A stretch of 64,000 nt of DNA. It comes from Nibricoccus aquaticus. Its GTDB lineage: Bacteria; Verrucomicrobiota; Verrucomicrobiia; Opitutales; Opitutaceae. The position numbers and the translations under genes were made by a program. The stretch is taken from contig NZ_CP023344.1 in assembly GCF_002310495.1 (NCBI RefSeq), positions 2,108,001 through 2,172,000 on the forward strand, read 5' to 3'. Every line of letters begins with the position of its first letter. Position 1 is the first letter of the stretch. Shown one piece after another: positions 23,012 to 32,792 of this stretch. Under the pieces are notes generated by a model, which searched no databases, was not told the origin of the DNA, and saw nothing but the letters and a program-made list of their open reading frames with translations.

Positions 23012-25530
23012 TTTCCGAGGGAGACGAGGTTGGCGAAGAGACGATACGCACCGGGGACGCCTTCGGGCAACTCGCGGAACCAGGAGAGGCCGGTATACAC
23101 GAACCAGCCTTTGCCGTGTTGGGCGACGAGGAGTCCGCCGGAGAGCGGGGTTTCGCCGGCGTCGGCGCAGGCAATTAGAGGCGTGAACTCGGGCGCCCAC
23201 TGATTGGGAAAATAGAGACCGCGTTCCTGGACCCAGCCGTCGAAGTCGGCGGAGGTGATTTTGTTGGGCGTATTAAGTGCGGGGTGGTTGGGCGCGAGGA
23301 TCGTGACGGTGGCGTTTTCTTCGGTGACGCGGTCGCGGGAGATTTTGAGGTCGTAAGGCGCGAGCGGTGCGGAGGGGAGATCGGCGGTGGTGTTGTACTG
23401 GACGATGACGGTGCCGCCGTTTTTGGCGTAGTCGAAGAGCGCGGGGAGCTGCGGGACAAGATCGGTGCGGGTGTTGAAGGCGCGGATGCCGAGGACGACG
23501 GTGTCGAAGGAGCGAAGGCGGTCGATGGTGAGATCGGCGCCGGTGAGGAATGTCACCGAATAGCCCATACGCGTGAGGCTGTCGGCGACGAGATCGCCGG
23601 CGCCGGGAAGATAACCGACGGTTTTGCCGCGAATCTGGAGATCGATGCTGACAGCTTTCAGGCTGGCGGGCGGCTGCAGCAGTTGTGGCGGGATGTGGTC
23701 GTAGCGGATATCGATGCGGCGGTTGCGGTAGGTGACGTTGTCGATGTCGGCGGCGGCGGTGAGTGAGGCGGTCGCGGGCGCGGAAGATGCGGATGTCTGG
23801 GGAGAAACGGTGAAGGTGAGGAGGGACTTCTCCCCTACTCTGCCGAGCGCGAATGGCTGGGAGGACGGTGAGGTTTTCCAACCGGAGGGGGCTTCGATTC
23901 GGAGCGTGCCGGTGGTGCTGGTGCGGGCGGCGGTCACTTCGACAGCGACGGTTTTGGCGGAGCCGGGGGAAAAGAGTTCGAGGTTTTGGGTGAAGCCGAG
24001 CGAGACGGGCGGGATGACGGCGAGGCGGCGGCGGATTTCGCCTTTGACGGGGTCGTCGATCACTTGGACGGGTTCGTCGGCGACGATGAGGGTTTGTCCG
24101 GCGATCTCGATGAAGTGCTCGACGGGGAAAGCGGGCGGGTTTTCGGGGAGGCCGATCAAGGCGGGGTCGGCGACGGCGAACATGCCGGCGGTGCCGTCGC
24201 TGCGAAGCCAATACGGTTGAGTGAGCGAAGTCGCGGGGGGGAGCGGCTGGGCGTTTTCTTGGTTGAGGGCGACGTTGGCGGCTAGGTCGGTGGCGACGGG
24301 GATTTCGGTGGCGAGAGTGGGATAGCGCGTGGCGAGCCAGCGGACGGGGAAGTTGTTTCGCGCGATGAGCGTGTGGCGGAGTTTTAAGGTTTCGCCGGGG
24401 ACGGCTTCGGCTTGGGGGATGACGGTTTCCCAGTGGAGGCCGAGGCAGGCGGTGAGGATGCGATCGAGGTGGGCGCGTTTGTCGGCGAGGATTGGATCGG
24501 TCGGAAGCGCAGCGAGCGCGGAGCGGATTTCGAGGAGCGCGGGGATGCTAGCGGCGGGGTTTTGGGGAGAGAAATTTTTGAGCGCGGCGTCGGTGAGCGG
24601 GCCGAGGGCGGCGGCTCCGGGGATGCGGGACCAGGTAGTGTCGATGCCGTCGAGGATGTCGGTCGTGGCGGGTTCGCCGGCGAGGAGCTGGAAGTGTTCG
24701 TAGGCGGTGCCGCGGGTTCCGACGGAGCCGAAGCCCTGGCTCTTGTGCATGGTGCGGCTGCGGGCGGCGATTTCGCCGAAGGATTCTCCGAGAAGCGGAT
24801 TGAAGCCGCCGACATCGAGACGGAGCACGGTGGGATTCGCGGACTGGCCGGTGCGGCTCGCGCCGCTGGGGCCGGTGTTCCAGAGGACGCGTTTCGCCTG
24901 CCAGGGCGGCAGATGGCCGAGCTCTTTAGAGAAGGCAGCTGGATCGGCCGCTAGTGTGAAGGCTTCGAGGGCGAGGATGGCGGAGGCGGTGTGGTGGCCG
25001 TGGGTGGTGCCGGGTTGGGGGGAAAAGCGCGTGACGAGGACATCGGGCCGGAAGGTGCGGATGACGCGTATCATATCGGCAAGGACTTGATCGCGGTTCC
25101 AGATGGAGAGGGTTTCGCGGTAGTCTTTGGAGAAGCCGAAGTCGTTGGCGCGGGTGAAGAATTGTTGAGCGCCGTCGATGCGGCGGGCGGCGATCAGCTC
25201 CTGCGTGCGGATGAGGCCGAGGGAATCGCGGAGCTCGGTGCCGATCAGGTTCTGGCCGCCGTCGCCTCGGGTGAGCGAGAGATAGCCGGTGCGGTAGCCG
25301 CGGCCGCGCGCTAGGTAGGCGATGAGGCGGGTGTTTTCGTCGTCGGGATGGGCGGCGACGTAGAGGACGCTGCCGAGTTCGCGGAAGCTGCGGAGCTCCT
25401 GGAGGATTTCGCCCGACGACAGCGGAGTGGCTGAGGCAGGTGCGGCGGGTTGAGCGAAGGCGTGGGAGGCGAAGAGCAAAACGGTGGCTCCGAGAAGTCT
25501 GGTGGCCAGCCGCCAGAGCGGGTGATGCAT
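23008..25530 (-). CDS. Large secreted PIG-L family deacetylase
   Basis: An 840-residue exported protein. A signal peptide ends near ASHAFAQP. Residues about 40-260 are a PIG-L/LmbE zinc deacetylase domain: YVAAHPDDENTRLIAYLARG, GDGGQNLIGTELRD, and the second metal motif TTHGHHTAS. The C-terminal half has beta-sandwich regions and a ThuA/GATase-like segment (FDTVVLGIRAFNTRTDL, then GTVIVQYNTTADL). It would remove N-acetyl groups from an extracellular or periplasmic amino-sugar conjugate. It is the first gene of the operon that ends with bshB1 and bshA. The substrate is unknown. Confidence 0.85.
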   Translation of the reverse strand: MHHPLWRLATRLLGATVLLFASHAFAQPAAPASATPLSSGEILQELRSFRELGSVLYVAAHPDDENTRLIAYLARGRGYRTGYLSLTRGDGGQNLIGTELRDSLGLIRTQELIAARRIDGAQQFFTRANDFGFSKDYRETLSIWNRDQVLADMIRVIRTFRPDVLVTRFSPQPGTTHGHHTASAILALEAFTLAADPAAFSKELGHLPPWQAKRVLWNTGPSGASRTGQSANPTVLRLDVGGFNPLLGESFGEIAARSRTMHKSQGFGSVGTRGTAYEHFQLLAGEPATTDILDGIDTTWSRIPGAAALGPLTDAALKNFSPQNPAASIPALLEIRSALAALPTDPILADKRAHLDRILTACLGLHWETVIPQAEAVPGETLKLRHTLIARNNFPVRWLATRYPTLATEIPVATDLAANVALNQENAQPLPPATSLTQPYWLRSDGTAGMFAVADPALIGLPENPPAFPVEHFIEIAGQTLIVADEPVQVIDDPVKGEIRRRLAVIPPVSLGFTQNLELFSPGSAKTVAVEVTAARTSTTGTLRIEAPSGWKTSPSSQPFALGRVGEKSLLTFTVSPQTSASSAPATASLTAAADIDNVTYRNRRIDIRYDHIPPQLLQPPASLKAVSIDLQIRGKTVGYLPGAGDLVADSLTRMGYSVTFLTGADLTIDRLRSFDTVVLGIRAFNTRTDLVPQLPALFDYAKNGGTVIVQYNTTADLPSAPLAPYDLKISRDRVTEENATVTILAPNHPALNTPNKITSADFDGWVQERGLYFPNQWAPEFTPLIACADAGETPLSGGLLVAQHGKGWFVYTGLSWFRELPEGVPGAYRLFANLVSLGK

Positions 25531-25758
25531 GGGGCGTGATTATGAAGGCGTGAGCGGCGGAGCTGGAGTGGCGTCGCTCGCTTGACGGCGGGGCGGCGCG
25601 GAGGTTGCGGGAGTAACGCTGGCTGAGCAGGTGGCGGGCCGGAGGGTGAATGAGTCGCGGTGGATTTGGGCGATGAGTCGGAGGGAGCGACGGTGATGTT
25701 TATGTCCATGTGAGGGACGCGTCGCTCCGGCGCGTTTATCGGGCGGTGGCGCGGAAGG

Positions 25759-26643
25759 TTATTTCAGCGAGGCGATGAGGTCGTTGTTCATCTTCACGAA
25801 GCCGCTTTGCGGGCCTTCGACGGCGACGGCGAGTTCGGAGGATTGTTTCGCGGCAGCGATGGCGTCGGCCTTTTCGCCGAGTTTCGCGAGGATCTTGGCC
25901 TTCAAGTGGACCATGTAGAACGCGGGTTTGTCGCCGGCGGTGGCCTCGGTGATGAAGGCTTTGGCCTTGGTGAGATCGAGGCCTTGGTCGAAGTAGAATT
26001 GAGCGGCGTTGAAGTAGAAGCCGGAGGATTTTTTGGCGGGGGATGCGAGGGCGGCTTCGATCTGGGGGACGACGAGGCTGGCAGTGTCGACGGTGAGTTT
26101 AATCGGGACGCGGGTGCGTTCCCAGCGGAGATTGAGCGTGGCGGACTCGTTGCGGATGTCGTTCACGTCGATCGTGAAGGTCTCGACGACTTCGGTGAGT
26201 TTGACGGGCGTGGCGGTGAAGCGGGCGATGTCGTTTTTGGCGTCGTACTTGTAGGCGCCCCATTGAGAAGAATCTTTGTGGATGATGACGGTCCACTCAG
26301 TTTCGCCGGGGATGGTGAAGAGCTCGTAGGTGCCGGCGGGAATGTCGGTGCCGTTGAGTTTCACGGGTGTGCTGACGGTGAGCTTGGTGGCGTTGTTGGC
26401 GCCGGTGCGCCAGATTTTGCCGTAGGCTTCGAGTCCGCCGAAGATGGTGCGGCCTTTGACGCTGGGGCGGGAGTAAACGACTTCGATGTCGGTGAGGCCG
26501 ACGCGTTGTTTGAGCGTGCTGGCGGGGCTGGCGGCGGGGAAGGTGACTTTGGGGGCCTCGGCTGGCTGGGCGAAGGTGGTGGAGGCGAGAGCGAGGGCGC
26601 AGGCGAGCAGGGCGGCTGGGCGTAGGACGGATGCAATGGTCAT
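25759..26643 (-). CDS. Exported DUF2911 protein
   Basis: A 294-residue protein with a signal peptide ending near STTFAQP. The DUF2911 domain (about 35-190) is recognisable by VVYSRPSVKGRTIFGGL, YGKIWRTGANNATKL, PAGTYELFTIPGETEWTVI and FHK-like IIHKDSSQWG. The C-terminal ~90 residues are helical, TPR-like (FYFNAAQFYFDQGLDLTKA). The function of DUF2911 is unknown. It precedes the PIG-L gene on the same strand, with 228 bp between, so it is likely a separate transcript. Confidence 0.88.
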   Translation of the reverse strand: MTIASVLRPAALLACALALASTTFAQPAEAPKVTFPAASPASTLKQRVGLTDIEVVYSRPSVKGRTIFGGLEAYGKIWRTGANNATKLTVSTPVKLNGTDIPAGTYELFTIPGETEWTVIIHKDSSQWGAYKYDAKNDIARFTATPVKLTEVVETFTIDVNDIRNESATLNLRWERTRVPIKLTVDTASLVVPQIEAALASPAKKSSGFYFNAAQFYFDQGLDLTKAKAFITEATAGDKPAFYMVHLKAKILAKLGEKADAIAAAKQSSELAVAVEGPQSGFVKMNNDLIASLK

Positions 26644-26810
26644 GATGTTTTTTGAGTGACGGATAAGCGGGACGAAAGGGACTGAGGATTCACGCGCTTC
26701 GCAAGCGGCGCGTGGTCAGCTAGCAGCGACGGTTAAACGCGTGGGGACAGAAAAACCCTTGGTAGAGACGCTGAAAGCTAAAGACCTGCGACACCACGAG
26801 AAGCGGGCAC

Positions 26811-26839
26811 AAAAAATCCGGCCCGAGTGGGCCGGATTT
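26811..26839 (-). terminator. Terminator of the DJ-1/PfpI gene
   Basis: On the minus strand AAATCCGGCCC-ACTC-GGGCCGGATTT is followed by more T residues (six T in all), 30 bp past the gene's stop. Confidence 0.9.
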
Positions 26840-26869
26840 GAAGGAGGCAGAGGAAAGGCTCCGAACGAA

Positions 26870-27445
26870 TCAGGAGTGCTGGCCGGCGTGGATGCCTTCG
26901 GCGATTTCCTCGATGAGCTTCGCATTGAAGTCAGGAATGTCGTCGGGCTGACGGCTTGTTACGAGGCCTTGATCGCAGACGACGGCTTCGTCGCTCCAGA
27001 GGGCACCAGCATTTTTGAGGTCGGTCTGGATCGTGTGGTAAGACGTCACGCGGCGGCCGCGGACAACATCGGCTTCGATGAGGAGCCAGGGACCGTGACA
27101 GATCGCGCCGACAGGTTTACCGGCATCGAAGAAGGCGCGGACGAATTTCACGGCTTTGGGAATCCCGCGGAGTGTATCCGGATTTTTGACGCCGCCGGGC
27201 AAAAGAAGCGCGTGGAAGTTTTCTGGTTTGGCTTCGTCAAGCGGGAGATCGACGTCGAATGCATCGCCGAAATCGTTCGCGTTGCCGTCCCACGCGGTGA
27301 CTTGGTCTTCGACAGGAGAAACGACGGTCACGTCGGCACCCGCTTCAAGGAGAGCGAGACGGGGTTTTTCAAATTCACTTTGTTCGAAGCCGTCCGCGAC
27401 GAGGATGGCGACTTTCTTGCCTTGGAGATTTTGAGACTGAGACAT
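26870..27445 (-). CDS. DJ-1/PfpI family protein (YhbO-like)
   Basis: A 191-residue cytoplasmic protein of the type I glutamine-amidotransferase-like fold. The nucleophile elbow AICHGPWLL carries Cys116 with His117, and the N-terminal strand VAILVADGFEQSEFEKP supplies the conserved Glu near the active site. Relatives are described as protein/nucleotide deglycases or stress chaperones; the exact activity is debated. It lies downstream of gltB on the same strand but is separated from it by about 250 bp and the gltB terminator. Confidence 0.9.
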   Translation of the reverse strand: MSQSQNLQGKKVAILVADGFEQSEFEKPRLALLEAGADVTVVSPVEDQVTAWDGNANDFGDAFDVDLPLDEAKPENFHALLLPGGVKNPDTLRGIPKAVKFVRAFFDAGKPVGAICHGPWLLIEADVVRGRRVTSYHTIQTDLKNAGALWSDEAVVCDQGLVTSRQPDDIPDFNAKLIEEIAEGIHAGQHS

Positions 27446-27642
27446 GGGATTCCTTTGGTTGTTTTATTTCCGAGCCAGACCTGCCGGGAGTATCGCTGGA
27501 GGTGTGCCACGGTTGGGCGCGAATCTCAGGCGGTTCGCTCAGAGCATCTTAACGAAAAGGCCATTGAGCGGAGGGAACGACTTCACGGGCAGAGTGCAGC
27601 TTGGCCAATTCTCGGTTGTGCATTCTGCGCTCGGTGGAGACG

Positions 27643-27674
27643 CAAAAAAAACCGCAGCGGTGAGGCTGCGGTTT
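27643..27674 (-). terminator. Terminator of gltB
   Basis: On the minus strand AAACCGCAG pairs with CTGCGGTTT over an 8-nt loop, followed by a run of T, 21 bp past the gltB stop. Confidence 0.92.
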
Positions 27675-27694
27675 CTGAAGTAAGGACCAACCAA

Positions 27695-30600
27695 TCAGGC
27701 CGTGACTGGAACCTTGGCGGCGTCGAAGGTGTAGACGGACTTCGGGAAGTCGGGGGTTGGTGGGTGTGGGACCACTTTCCAGAACTTGCTGACGGCCGTG
27801 TCCCAGTTGTCGAGGAGCGACTTGGCGTGCGGGCTCGTGGTGAGCTTCGCGTGAACCGAGATCAGCTTCTTCAAGCTGTCGCTCTCTTCCTGGTTGTTGA
27901 GGCGTTCGAGGCCGATCATCGCGGGGTTGATGTGGGTTTCGAAGTCGCCCTTTTCGTCGTACACGAAGGCGAGGCCGCCGCTCATGCCGGCGCCGAAGTT
28001 TTTGCCGGTGCGTCCAAGCACGACGACGAGACCGCCGGTCATGTATTCACAACCGTGATCGCCGAGGCCTTCCACGATTGCCGTGGCACCCGAGTTACGG
28101 ACGGCGAAACGCTCGCCTGCGCGGCCGGAGACGAAGATGTTGCCACCGGTGGCACCGTACAAACAGGTGTTACCGACGAGGGAGTTTTCGTGCCAAGCGT
28201 AGCCGACGTTCTTGAAGGGACGGATGACGACTTCGCCGCCGTTGATGCCTTTGCCGACGTAGTCGTTGGCTTCGCCGACGAGCGTGAGGCGCAGGCCGTT
28301 GACGAGGAAGGCGCCGAAGGACTGACCGGCCGAACCGTTGAAGGTGAGGTCGATCGTGCCCGCTGGGAGACCTTCGTTGCCGCGCTGATAAGCGATCTGG
28401 CCGGAGAGCTGCGTGCCGACGTCGCGGTTGACGTTGGTGATCTTGTAGCGGGCCACGAGGCGCGCGGACTCGCCGAGGATGACGTCGCGGGCTTCCTGAA
28501 GGATGACTTCGTCGAGCGAACCTTCGCCGCCGAAACGCTCGTTGCGTTCGCGCGTGTGGTAGCGGTCGAGCTCGCCGGTCGGATCCGGATTGTGGAGCAG
28601 GCCGGAGAGATTGAGCAGCTTGGTCTTCGGGTTGGCGGGATCGTCGATCTGCTCGAGGAGTTCGGTGCGACCGATGATCTCGTTGAGCGTGCGCGCGCCG
28701 AGCTTGCCGAGGTACTGGCGGACGTCTTCGGCGACGGCGTTGAAGTAGTTGATGACGTTCTCGGGCTTGCCGCGGAATTTGGCGCGGAGGTCGTCGCGTT
28801 GTGTGGCGACGCCGACCGGGCAGGTATTCAGATGGCAAACACGGAACATGGCGCAGCCGGCCGCGATGAGGGCGGCGGTGCCGAAGTTGAATTCTTCCGC
28901 GCCGAGGATGGCGGCGATCACGATGTCGCGGCCGGTCTTCATGCCGCCGTCGGTGCGGAGGACGATGCGGCCGCGGAGATTATTCATCATCAGGACCTGG
29001 TGGGCTTCGGCGACGCCGATTTCCCACGCGGAGCCCGCGTTCTTGATGGAGGCGATCGGCGAAGCGCCGGTGCCGCCATCGTGGCCGGAGACGAGGACAA
29101 CGTCAGCGTACGCCTTCGCGACACCAGCGGCGACGGTGCCGACGCCGGAGGACGAGACGAGTTTCACGCAGACCTTGGCGCGCGGGTTCACTTCCTTCAG
29201 GTCGAAGATCAGCTGGGCCAAGTCTTCGATGGAGTAGATGTCGTGGTGCGGAGGAGGCGAAATCAGGGTGACGCCGGGGACGCTGTGACGGAGGCGCGCG
29301 ATGAGCGGCGTGACCTTGGCACCGGGCAGCTGGCCGCCTTCGCCGGGCTTCGCGCCTTGGGCCATCTTGATTTCGATTTCCTTCGCGGATGAAAGATACG
29401 CGGGCGTGACACCGAAGCGGCCGGAGGCGACCTGCTTGATGGCAGAGTTGGCGTTGTCGCCGTTCTCGCGGATATTGAAACGATCGGGATCTTCGCCGCC
29501 TTCACCGGAGTTGGATTTGCCGCCGATGCGGTTCATCGCGATGGCGAGGGCCTCGTGCGCTTCAGGAGAAAGCGCGCCGAGCGACATGCCAGCCGTGGTG
29601 AAACGCTTACGGATGTCGTCGATCGGCTCGACCTCGTCGAGCGGAACGGCGGGGCGGGTGCCAAAGCGGAGCTTGAGCAAATCCTTAATCGCTTGCGGGG
29701 CGTGTTCGTCGCCTTGCGTGCGAACGCCTGCGTAGTCCTCGGCGGAGTTGCTCTTGAAGAACTTGTTCATCGACGCGACGAACTTCGGGTTCCAGCCGTG
29801 GAACTCGCCTTCGCCCTTCTTGTTGACGCGGTAGTAGCCTTCGTTGCCGAGGGCGGCGACGGCGTCTGCGGCCGCGGGGAACGCGGTGAGGTGGCGGCGG
29901 ATGGATTCTTCAGCGATCTGGGCGTAGTCGATGCCGCCGATCGGCGACGCGGTGCCGGTGAAGCACTCTTCGATGACTTTGTGCGAGATGCCGAGGGCTT
30001 CGAAGATCTGCGCGCCGCGATAGCTCGCGAGCGTGGAGATGCCCATCTTGGCCATGATCTTCAAGAGACCGGCGTCGATGGTGTCCTTGTAATTTTTGCG
30101 TGCCTGTTCTGCGGATACAGGCTTCGCGGTCTTGCCGGCGGCAGCCAGCGCGGCGACAAGATCGAGCGCGAGGTACGGGTTGACGGCGTTGATGCCGAAG
30201 CCGAGCAAGCAGGCGATGTGGTGAACGTCGCGGGCTTCACCGGTTTCGCAGACGAGGTCGCACTTGAGGCGCAGACCGGCGCGGACGAGCTGCTGGTGAA
30301 CGGCGCCGGCGGCGAGGAGCATGGGGATGCCTGCCTGCTCGGCGGTGACGTTTTTGTCGGAGATGATGATGACCTTGGCGTTGTTGGTCTCGACGGCGGC
30401 TTGCGCGCGCTGGGCGAGATCCTTCACGGCTGCTTCGAGCGCGGCGGGACCGGCCTTGGCGTCGAAAGTGGCGCCGAGACGGACGACGCGGTTCTTCAGG
30501 ATCGGAACGTCGAAGAGCGCGGCGACCTCCTGCGTTTGGAGAACAGGCGAGTCGAGTTCGACGTAGCCGGAGGTTTTCGGGAATTCCTCGAAGAGACCGA

Positions 30601-32242
30601 GGCGTCCGCCGAGATACATCGTGAGCGACATGACCGACTTTTCGCGGATCGAGTCGATCGGCGGGTTGGTGACCTGCGCGAAGAGCTGCTTGAAGTAGGT
30701 GTATAGCAGGCGCGGACGGCGCGAGAGGACGGCGAGCGGCGTGTCGTCGCCCATGGAGCCGGTGGGCTCGATGCCTTCAGCGAGCGGCGTGAGGATGAGC
30801 TCCTGTTCGTCGAGGTCGTAGCCGAACGCGACTTGCTGCGGGAGCGAGGCGTTCAAGTCGGCTGTCGCGGGAGCGGCGGCACCGGCGGACGCGGCGAATT
30901 TGTGGAGGTTGGTGAGGTGGGCTTCGCACCATTCTTTATAGTGAGGATCCTTGGTGAAACGCGCCTTGAGCTCTTCGTCGGTGAAGAACTTTTTCTCGAT
31001 GAGATCGACCGCGATCATGCGACCGGGCCCGAGGCGGCCGGACTGGATGACCTTGCCGGGGAAGTCGTGCACGAGGCCGGCTTCGGAGGCGAGGATCACG
31101 TAGCCGTCGTCGAAGATCTTGAAGCGCGCGGGGCGCAGGCCGTTGCGGTCGAGGGATGCGCCGATGACTTTGCCGTCGGTGAAGACGAGGGCGGCGGGGC
31201 CGTCCCATGGCTCGACCATGCAGGAGTGGTAGCGGTAGAAGGCGCGGGTCTCGGGTGAGAGGTCTTTGTCTTTTTCCCACGCCATCGGGGCCATGATCAT
31301 GGCGGCGTGCAGGGGATTGCGGCCGCCGAGCGTGAGGAGCTGGAGGGCGTTATCGAAGGTGGCCGAGTCGCTCATGTTCGGTTGGATGAGCGGCTTCAAA
31401 TCGTTGAAGCGGTCGCCCCACACGCCGTACGCGGTGGAGTTTTCGCGGGCGCGCATGAGGTTCCGGTTGCCGCGGATGGTGTTGATCTCGCCGTTGTGGG
31501 CCAACATGCGGAACGGGTGCGCGAGGTGCCAGGTCGGGAAAGTGTTCGTCGAGTAGCGCTGGTGGAAGACGGCGAAAGCGCTGGTGAACTTGGGCGACTT
31601 CAGGTCGGGGAAAAACTTCCGGATCTGGGCGGGTGTGAGCAGGCCCTTGTAGATGATGGTGCGTGAGGAGAAGGAGCAGATGTAGAAGCCAGCGATCTTG
31701 GCCTCGATGACTTTGCGCTCGATGGTGTTTTGCGCGAGGAAGAGCTTACGTTCGAATTCGTCGTCGCTGATTTCTTCCTTACGGGCGACGAGGGCTTGAA
31801 CGATGACGGGCTGGGTCTCGAGGGCCTTGCGGCCAAGGCAGGAGGAATCGACGGGGACATCGCGCCAGCAGAGCCAGACGAGGCCTTCGGCTTTGATGGC
31901 CTGCTCGACGAGCTTCTTGCAGTGGGATTGGGCGTATTCGTCGTCCTTCGGGAGGAAGATCATGCCGACGCCGAGATCCTGATCGCGGAAGAGCGGCTTC
32001 TTTTTCTTTTCGAGATACTCGCGGAGGAGCTCGACGGGGACCTGCGTGAGGATGCCCGCACCGTCGCCGGTGATGGCGTCGGCGTCGATGGCGCCACGGT
32101 GGGCGAGCGATTTGAGGGCCGTGATCGCGCGATTGACGACGTCCGCAGAGCGTTCGCCGGAGAGTTTCGCGATGAAGCCGACGCCGCATGCGTCGTGTTC
32201 TTGATCGGCGTTATACAGGGGAGACGGGATCACGGTGGGCAT
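27695..32242 (-). CDS. gltB: Glutamate synthase large subunit
   Basis: Transfers the amide of glutamine to 2-oxoglutarate to give two glutamates. The 1515-residue protein has, in order, a class II amidotransferase domain (catalytic Cys19 in HDACGVGFIAK, after removal of residues 1-18), a central domain, an FMN-binding synthase domain (GGKSNSGEGGEDPDRF; the 3Fe-4S cysteines in GCAMFRVCHLNTCPVG), and the C-terminal GXGXG beta-helix. The N-terminal 18 residues would be a propeptide. No gltD lies beside it, so the electron donor (NADPH via a distant small subunit, or ferredoxin) is open. No Shine-Dalgarno sequence is seen before the ATG. Confidence 0.97.
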   Translation of the reverse strand: MPTVIPSPLYNADQEHDACGVGFIAKLSGERSADVVNRAITALKSLAHRGAIDADAITGDGAGILTQVPVELLREYLEKKKKPLFRDQDLGVGMIFLPKDDEYAQSHCKKLVEQAIKAEGLVWLCWRDVPVDSSCLGRKALETQPVIVQALVARKEEISDDEFERKLFLAQNTIERKVIEAKIAGFYICSFSSRTIIYKGLLTPAQIRKFFPDLKSPKFTSAFAVFHQRYSTNTFPTWHLAHPFRMLAHNGEINTIRGNRNLMRARENSTAYGVWGDRFNDLKPLIQPNMSDSATFDNALQLLTLGGRNPLHAAMIMAPMAWEKDKDLSPETRAFYRYHSCMVEPWDGPAALVFTDGKVIGASLDRNGLRPARFKIFDDGYVILASEAGLVHDFPGKVIQSGRLGPGRMIAVDLIEKKFFTDEELKARFTKDPHYKEWCEAHLTNLHKFAASAGAAAPATADLNASLPQQVAFGYDLDEQELILTPLAEGIEPTGSMGDDTPLAVLSRRPRLLYTYFKQLFAQVTNPPIDSIREKSVMSLTMYLGGRLGLFEEFPKTSGYVELDSPVLQTQEVAALFDVPILKNRVVRLGATFDAKAGPAALEAAVKDLAQRAQAAVETNNAKVIIISDKNVTAEQAGIPMLLAAGAVHQQLVRAGLRLKCDLVCETGEARDVHHIACLLGFGINAVNPYLALDLVAALAAAGKTAKPVSAEQARKNYKDTIDAGLLKIMAKMGISTLASYRGAQIFEALGISHKVIEECFTGTASPIGGIDYAQIAEESIRRHLTAFPAAADAVAALGNEGYYRVNKKGEGEFHGWNPKFVASMNKFFKSNSAEDYAGVRTQGDEHAPQAIKDLLKLRFGTRPAVPLDEVEPIDDIRKRFTTAGMSLGALSPEAHEALAIAMNRIGGKSNSGEGGEDPDRFNIRENGDNANSAIKQVASGRFGVTPAYLSSAKEIEIKMAQGAKPGEGGQLPGAKVTPLIARLRHSVPGVTLISPPPHHDIYSIEDLAQLIFDLKEVNPRAKVCVKLVSSSGVGTVAAGVAKAYADVVLVSGHDGGTGASPIASIKNAGSAWEIGVAEAHQVLMMNNLRGRIVLRTDGGMKTGRDIVIAAILGAEEFNFGTAALIAAGCAMFRVCHLNTCPVGVATQRDDLRAKFRGKPENVINYFNAVAEDVRQYLGKLGARTLNEIIGRTELLEQIDDPANPKTKLLNLSGLLHNPDPTGELDRYHTRERNERFGGEGSLDEVILQEARDVILGESARLVARYKITNVNRDVGTQLSGQIAYQRGNEGLPAGTIDLTFNGSAGQSFGAFLVNGLRLTLVGEANDYVGKGINGGEVVIRPFKNVGYAWHENSLVGNTCLYGATGGNIFVSGRAGERFAVRNSGATAIVEGLGDHGCEYMTGGLVVVLGRTGKNFGAGMSGGLAFVYDEKGDFETHINPAMIGLERLNNQEESDSLKKLISVHAKLTTSPHAKSLLDNWDTAVSKFWKVVPHPPTPDFPKSVYTFDAAKVPVTA

Positions 32243-32390
32243 GGAAAGGGAAAAGTCGGAGGTGATGCGGTGACGAGCTGGAGAGCGTGGCGGACTGGAT
32301 TCGGTGCGAACGTGCGACGGAAGTTGTGATGCAGAGGCGGTCGCGGCTGGCGGGAAATCGGTGGTTTGGACGGATTTGGCTTAGAGCAAG

Positions 32391-32425
32391 AAAAGGGCCG
32401 GTCACGCGTTTGCGAGAGCCGGCCC
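32391..32425 (-). terminator. Terminator of the glutaredoxin gene
   Basis: On the minus strand GGGCCGG…CCGGCCC with a 17-nt loop, followed by TTTTCTT. It lies 32 bp past the stop. Confidence 0.75.
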
Positions 32426-32456
32426 AGAGCGTTTTGAAATTGGGGAGCTCTTTTAG

Positions 32457-32792
32457 TTAAAAGAAGCGGATAGTTTTAGTGGCCATTTTGGCATGCTCTT
32501 CGTCGGTGCATGCGGCGTTGGTCGGCGCGTCGGCGGGCGTATCGGTGGGTTTGATGAGGTCGTTGGAGAGCATGTAGTTCTCCACTTCTTCGCCGGAAAC
32601 GTCGGCGAGCATCACGCCGTCGATTTCAACGCAGGGCGAGAGGGGCTGGCCGGACTTCTGAACCATCTCCGCGTAGTTTTCGCGGTTGTTGATGATGTCG
32701 ATGTCTTCAAACGCGAGGCCGTGTTTGCGCATGATGGCGCGGACGCCGTTGGACCAACCACAGCTGGGTTTGAGATAGGCTTTGATGTTCAT
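32457..32792 (-). CDS. Glutaredoxin-like protein with CGWS active site
   Basis: A 111-residue thioredoxin-fold protein. The active site is KPSCGWSNG with Cys11, a monothiol-type CGxS sequence; the cis-Pro segment is PLSPCVEIDG, and DVSGEEVENYM matches the C-terminal glutaredoxin motif. The last 30 residues are a polar tail. It may handle mixed disulfides or iron-sulfur clusters; since the window carries bacillithiol genes, it might work with that thiol rather than glutathione. It stands alone, upstream of gltB and separated from it by about 214 bp that hold a terminator. Confidence 0.85.
   Translation of the reverse strand: MNIKAYLKPSCGWSNGVRAIMRKHGLAFEDIDIINNRENYAEMVQKSGQPLSPCVEIDGVMLADVSGEEVENYMLSNDLIKPTDTPADAPTNAACTDEEHAKMATKTIRFF

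Noticed and set aside
26741-29392. An 883-codon open frame on the plus strand antisense to the DJ-1 gene and gltB
   Set aside because: It overlaps two certain genes, has no recognisable motif and arises from the codon bias of the opposite strand.
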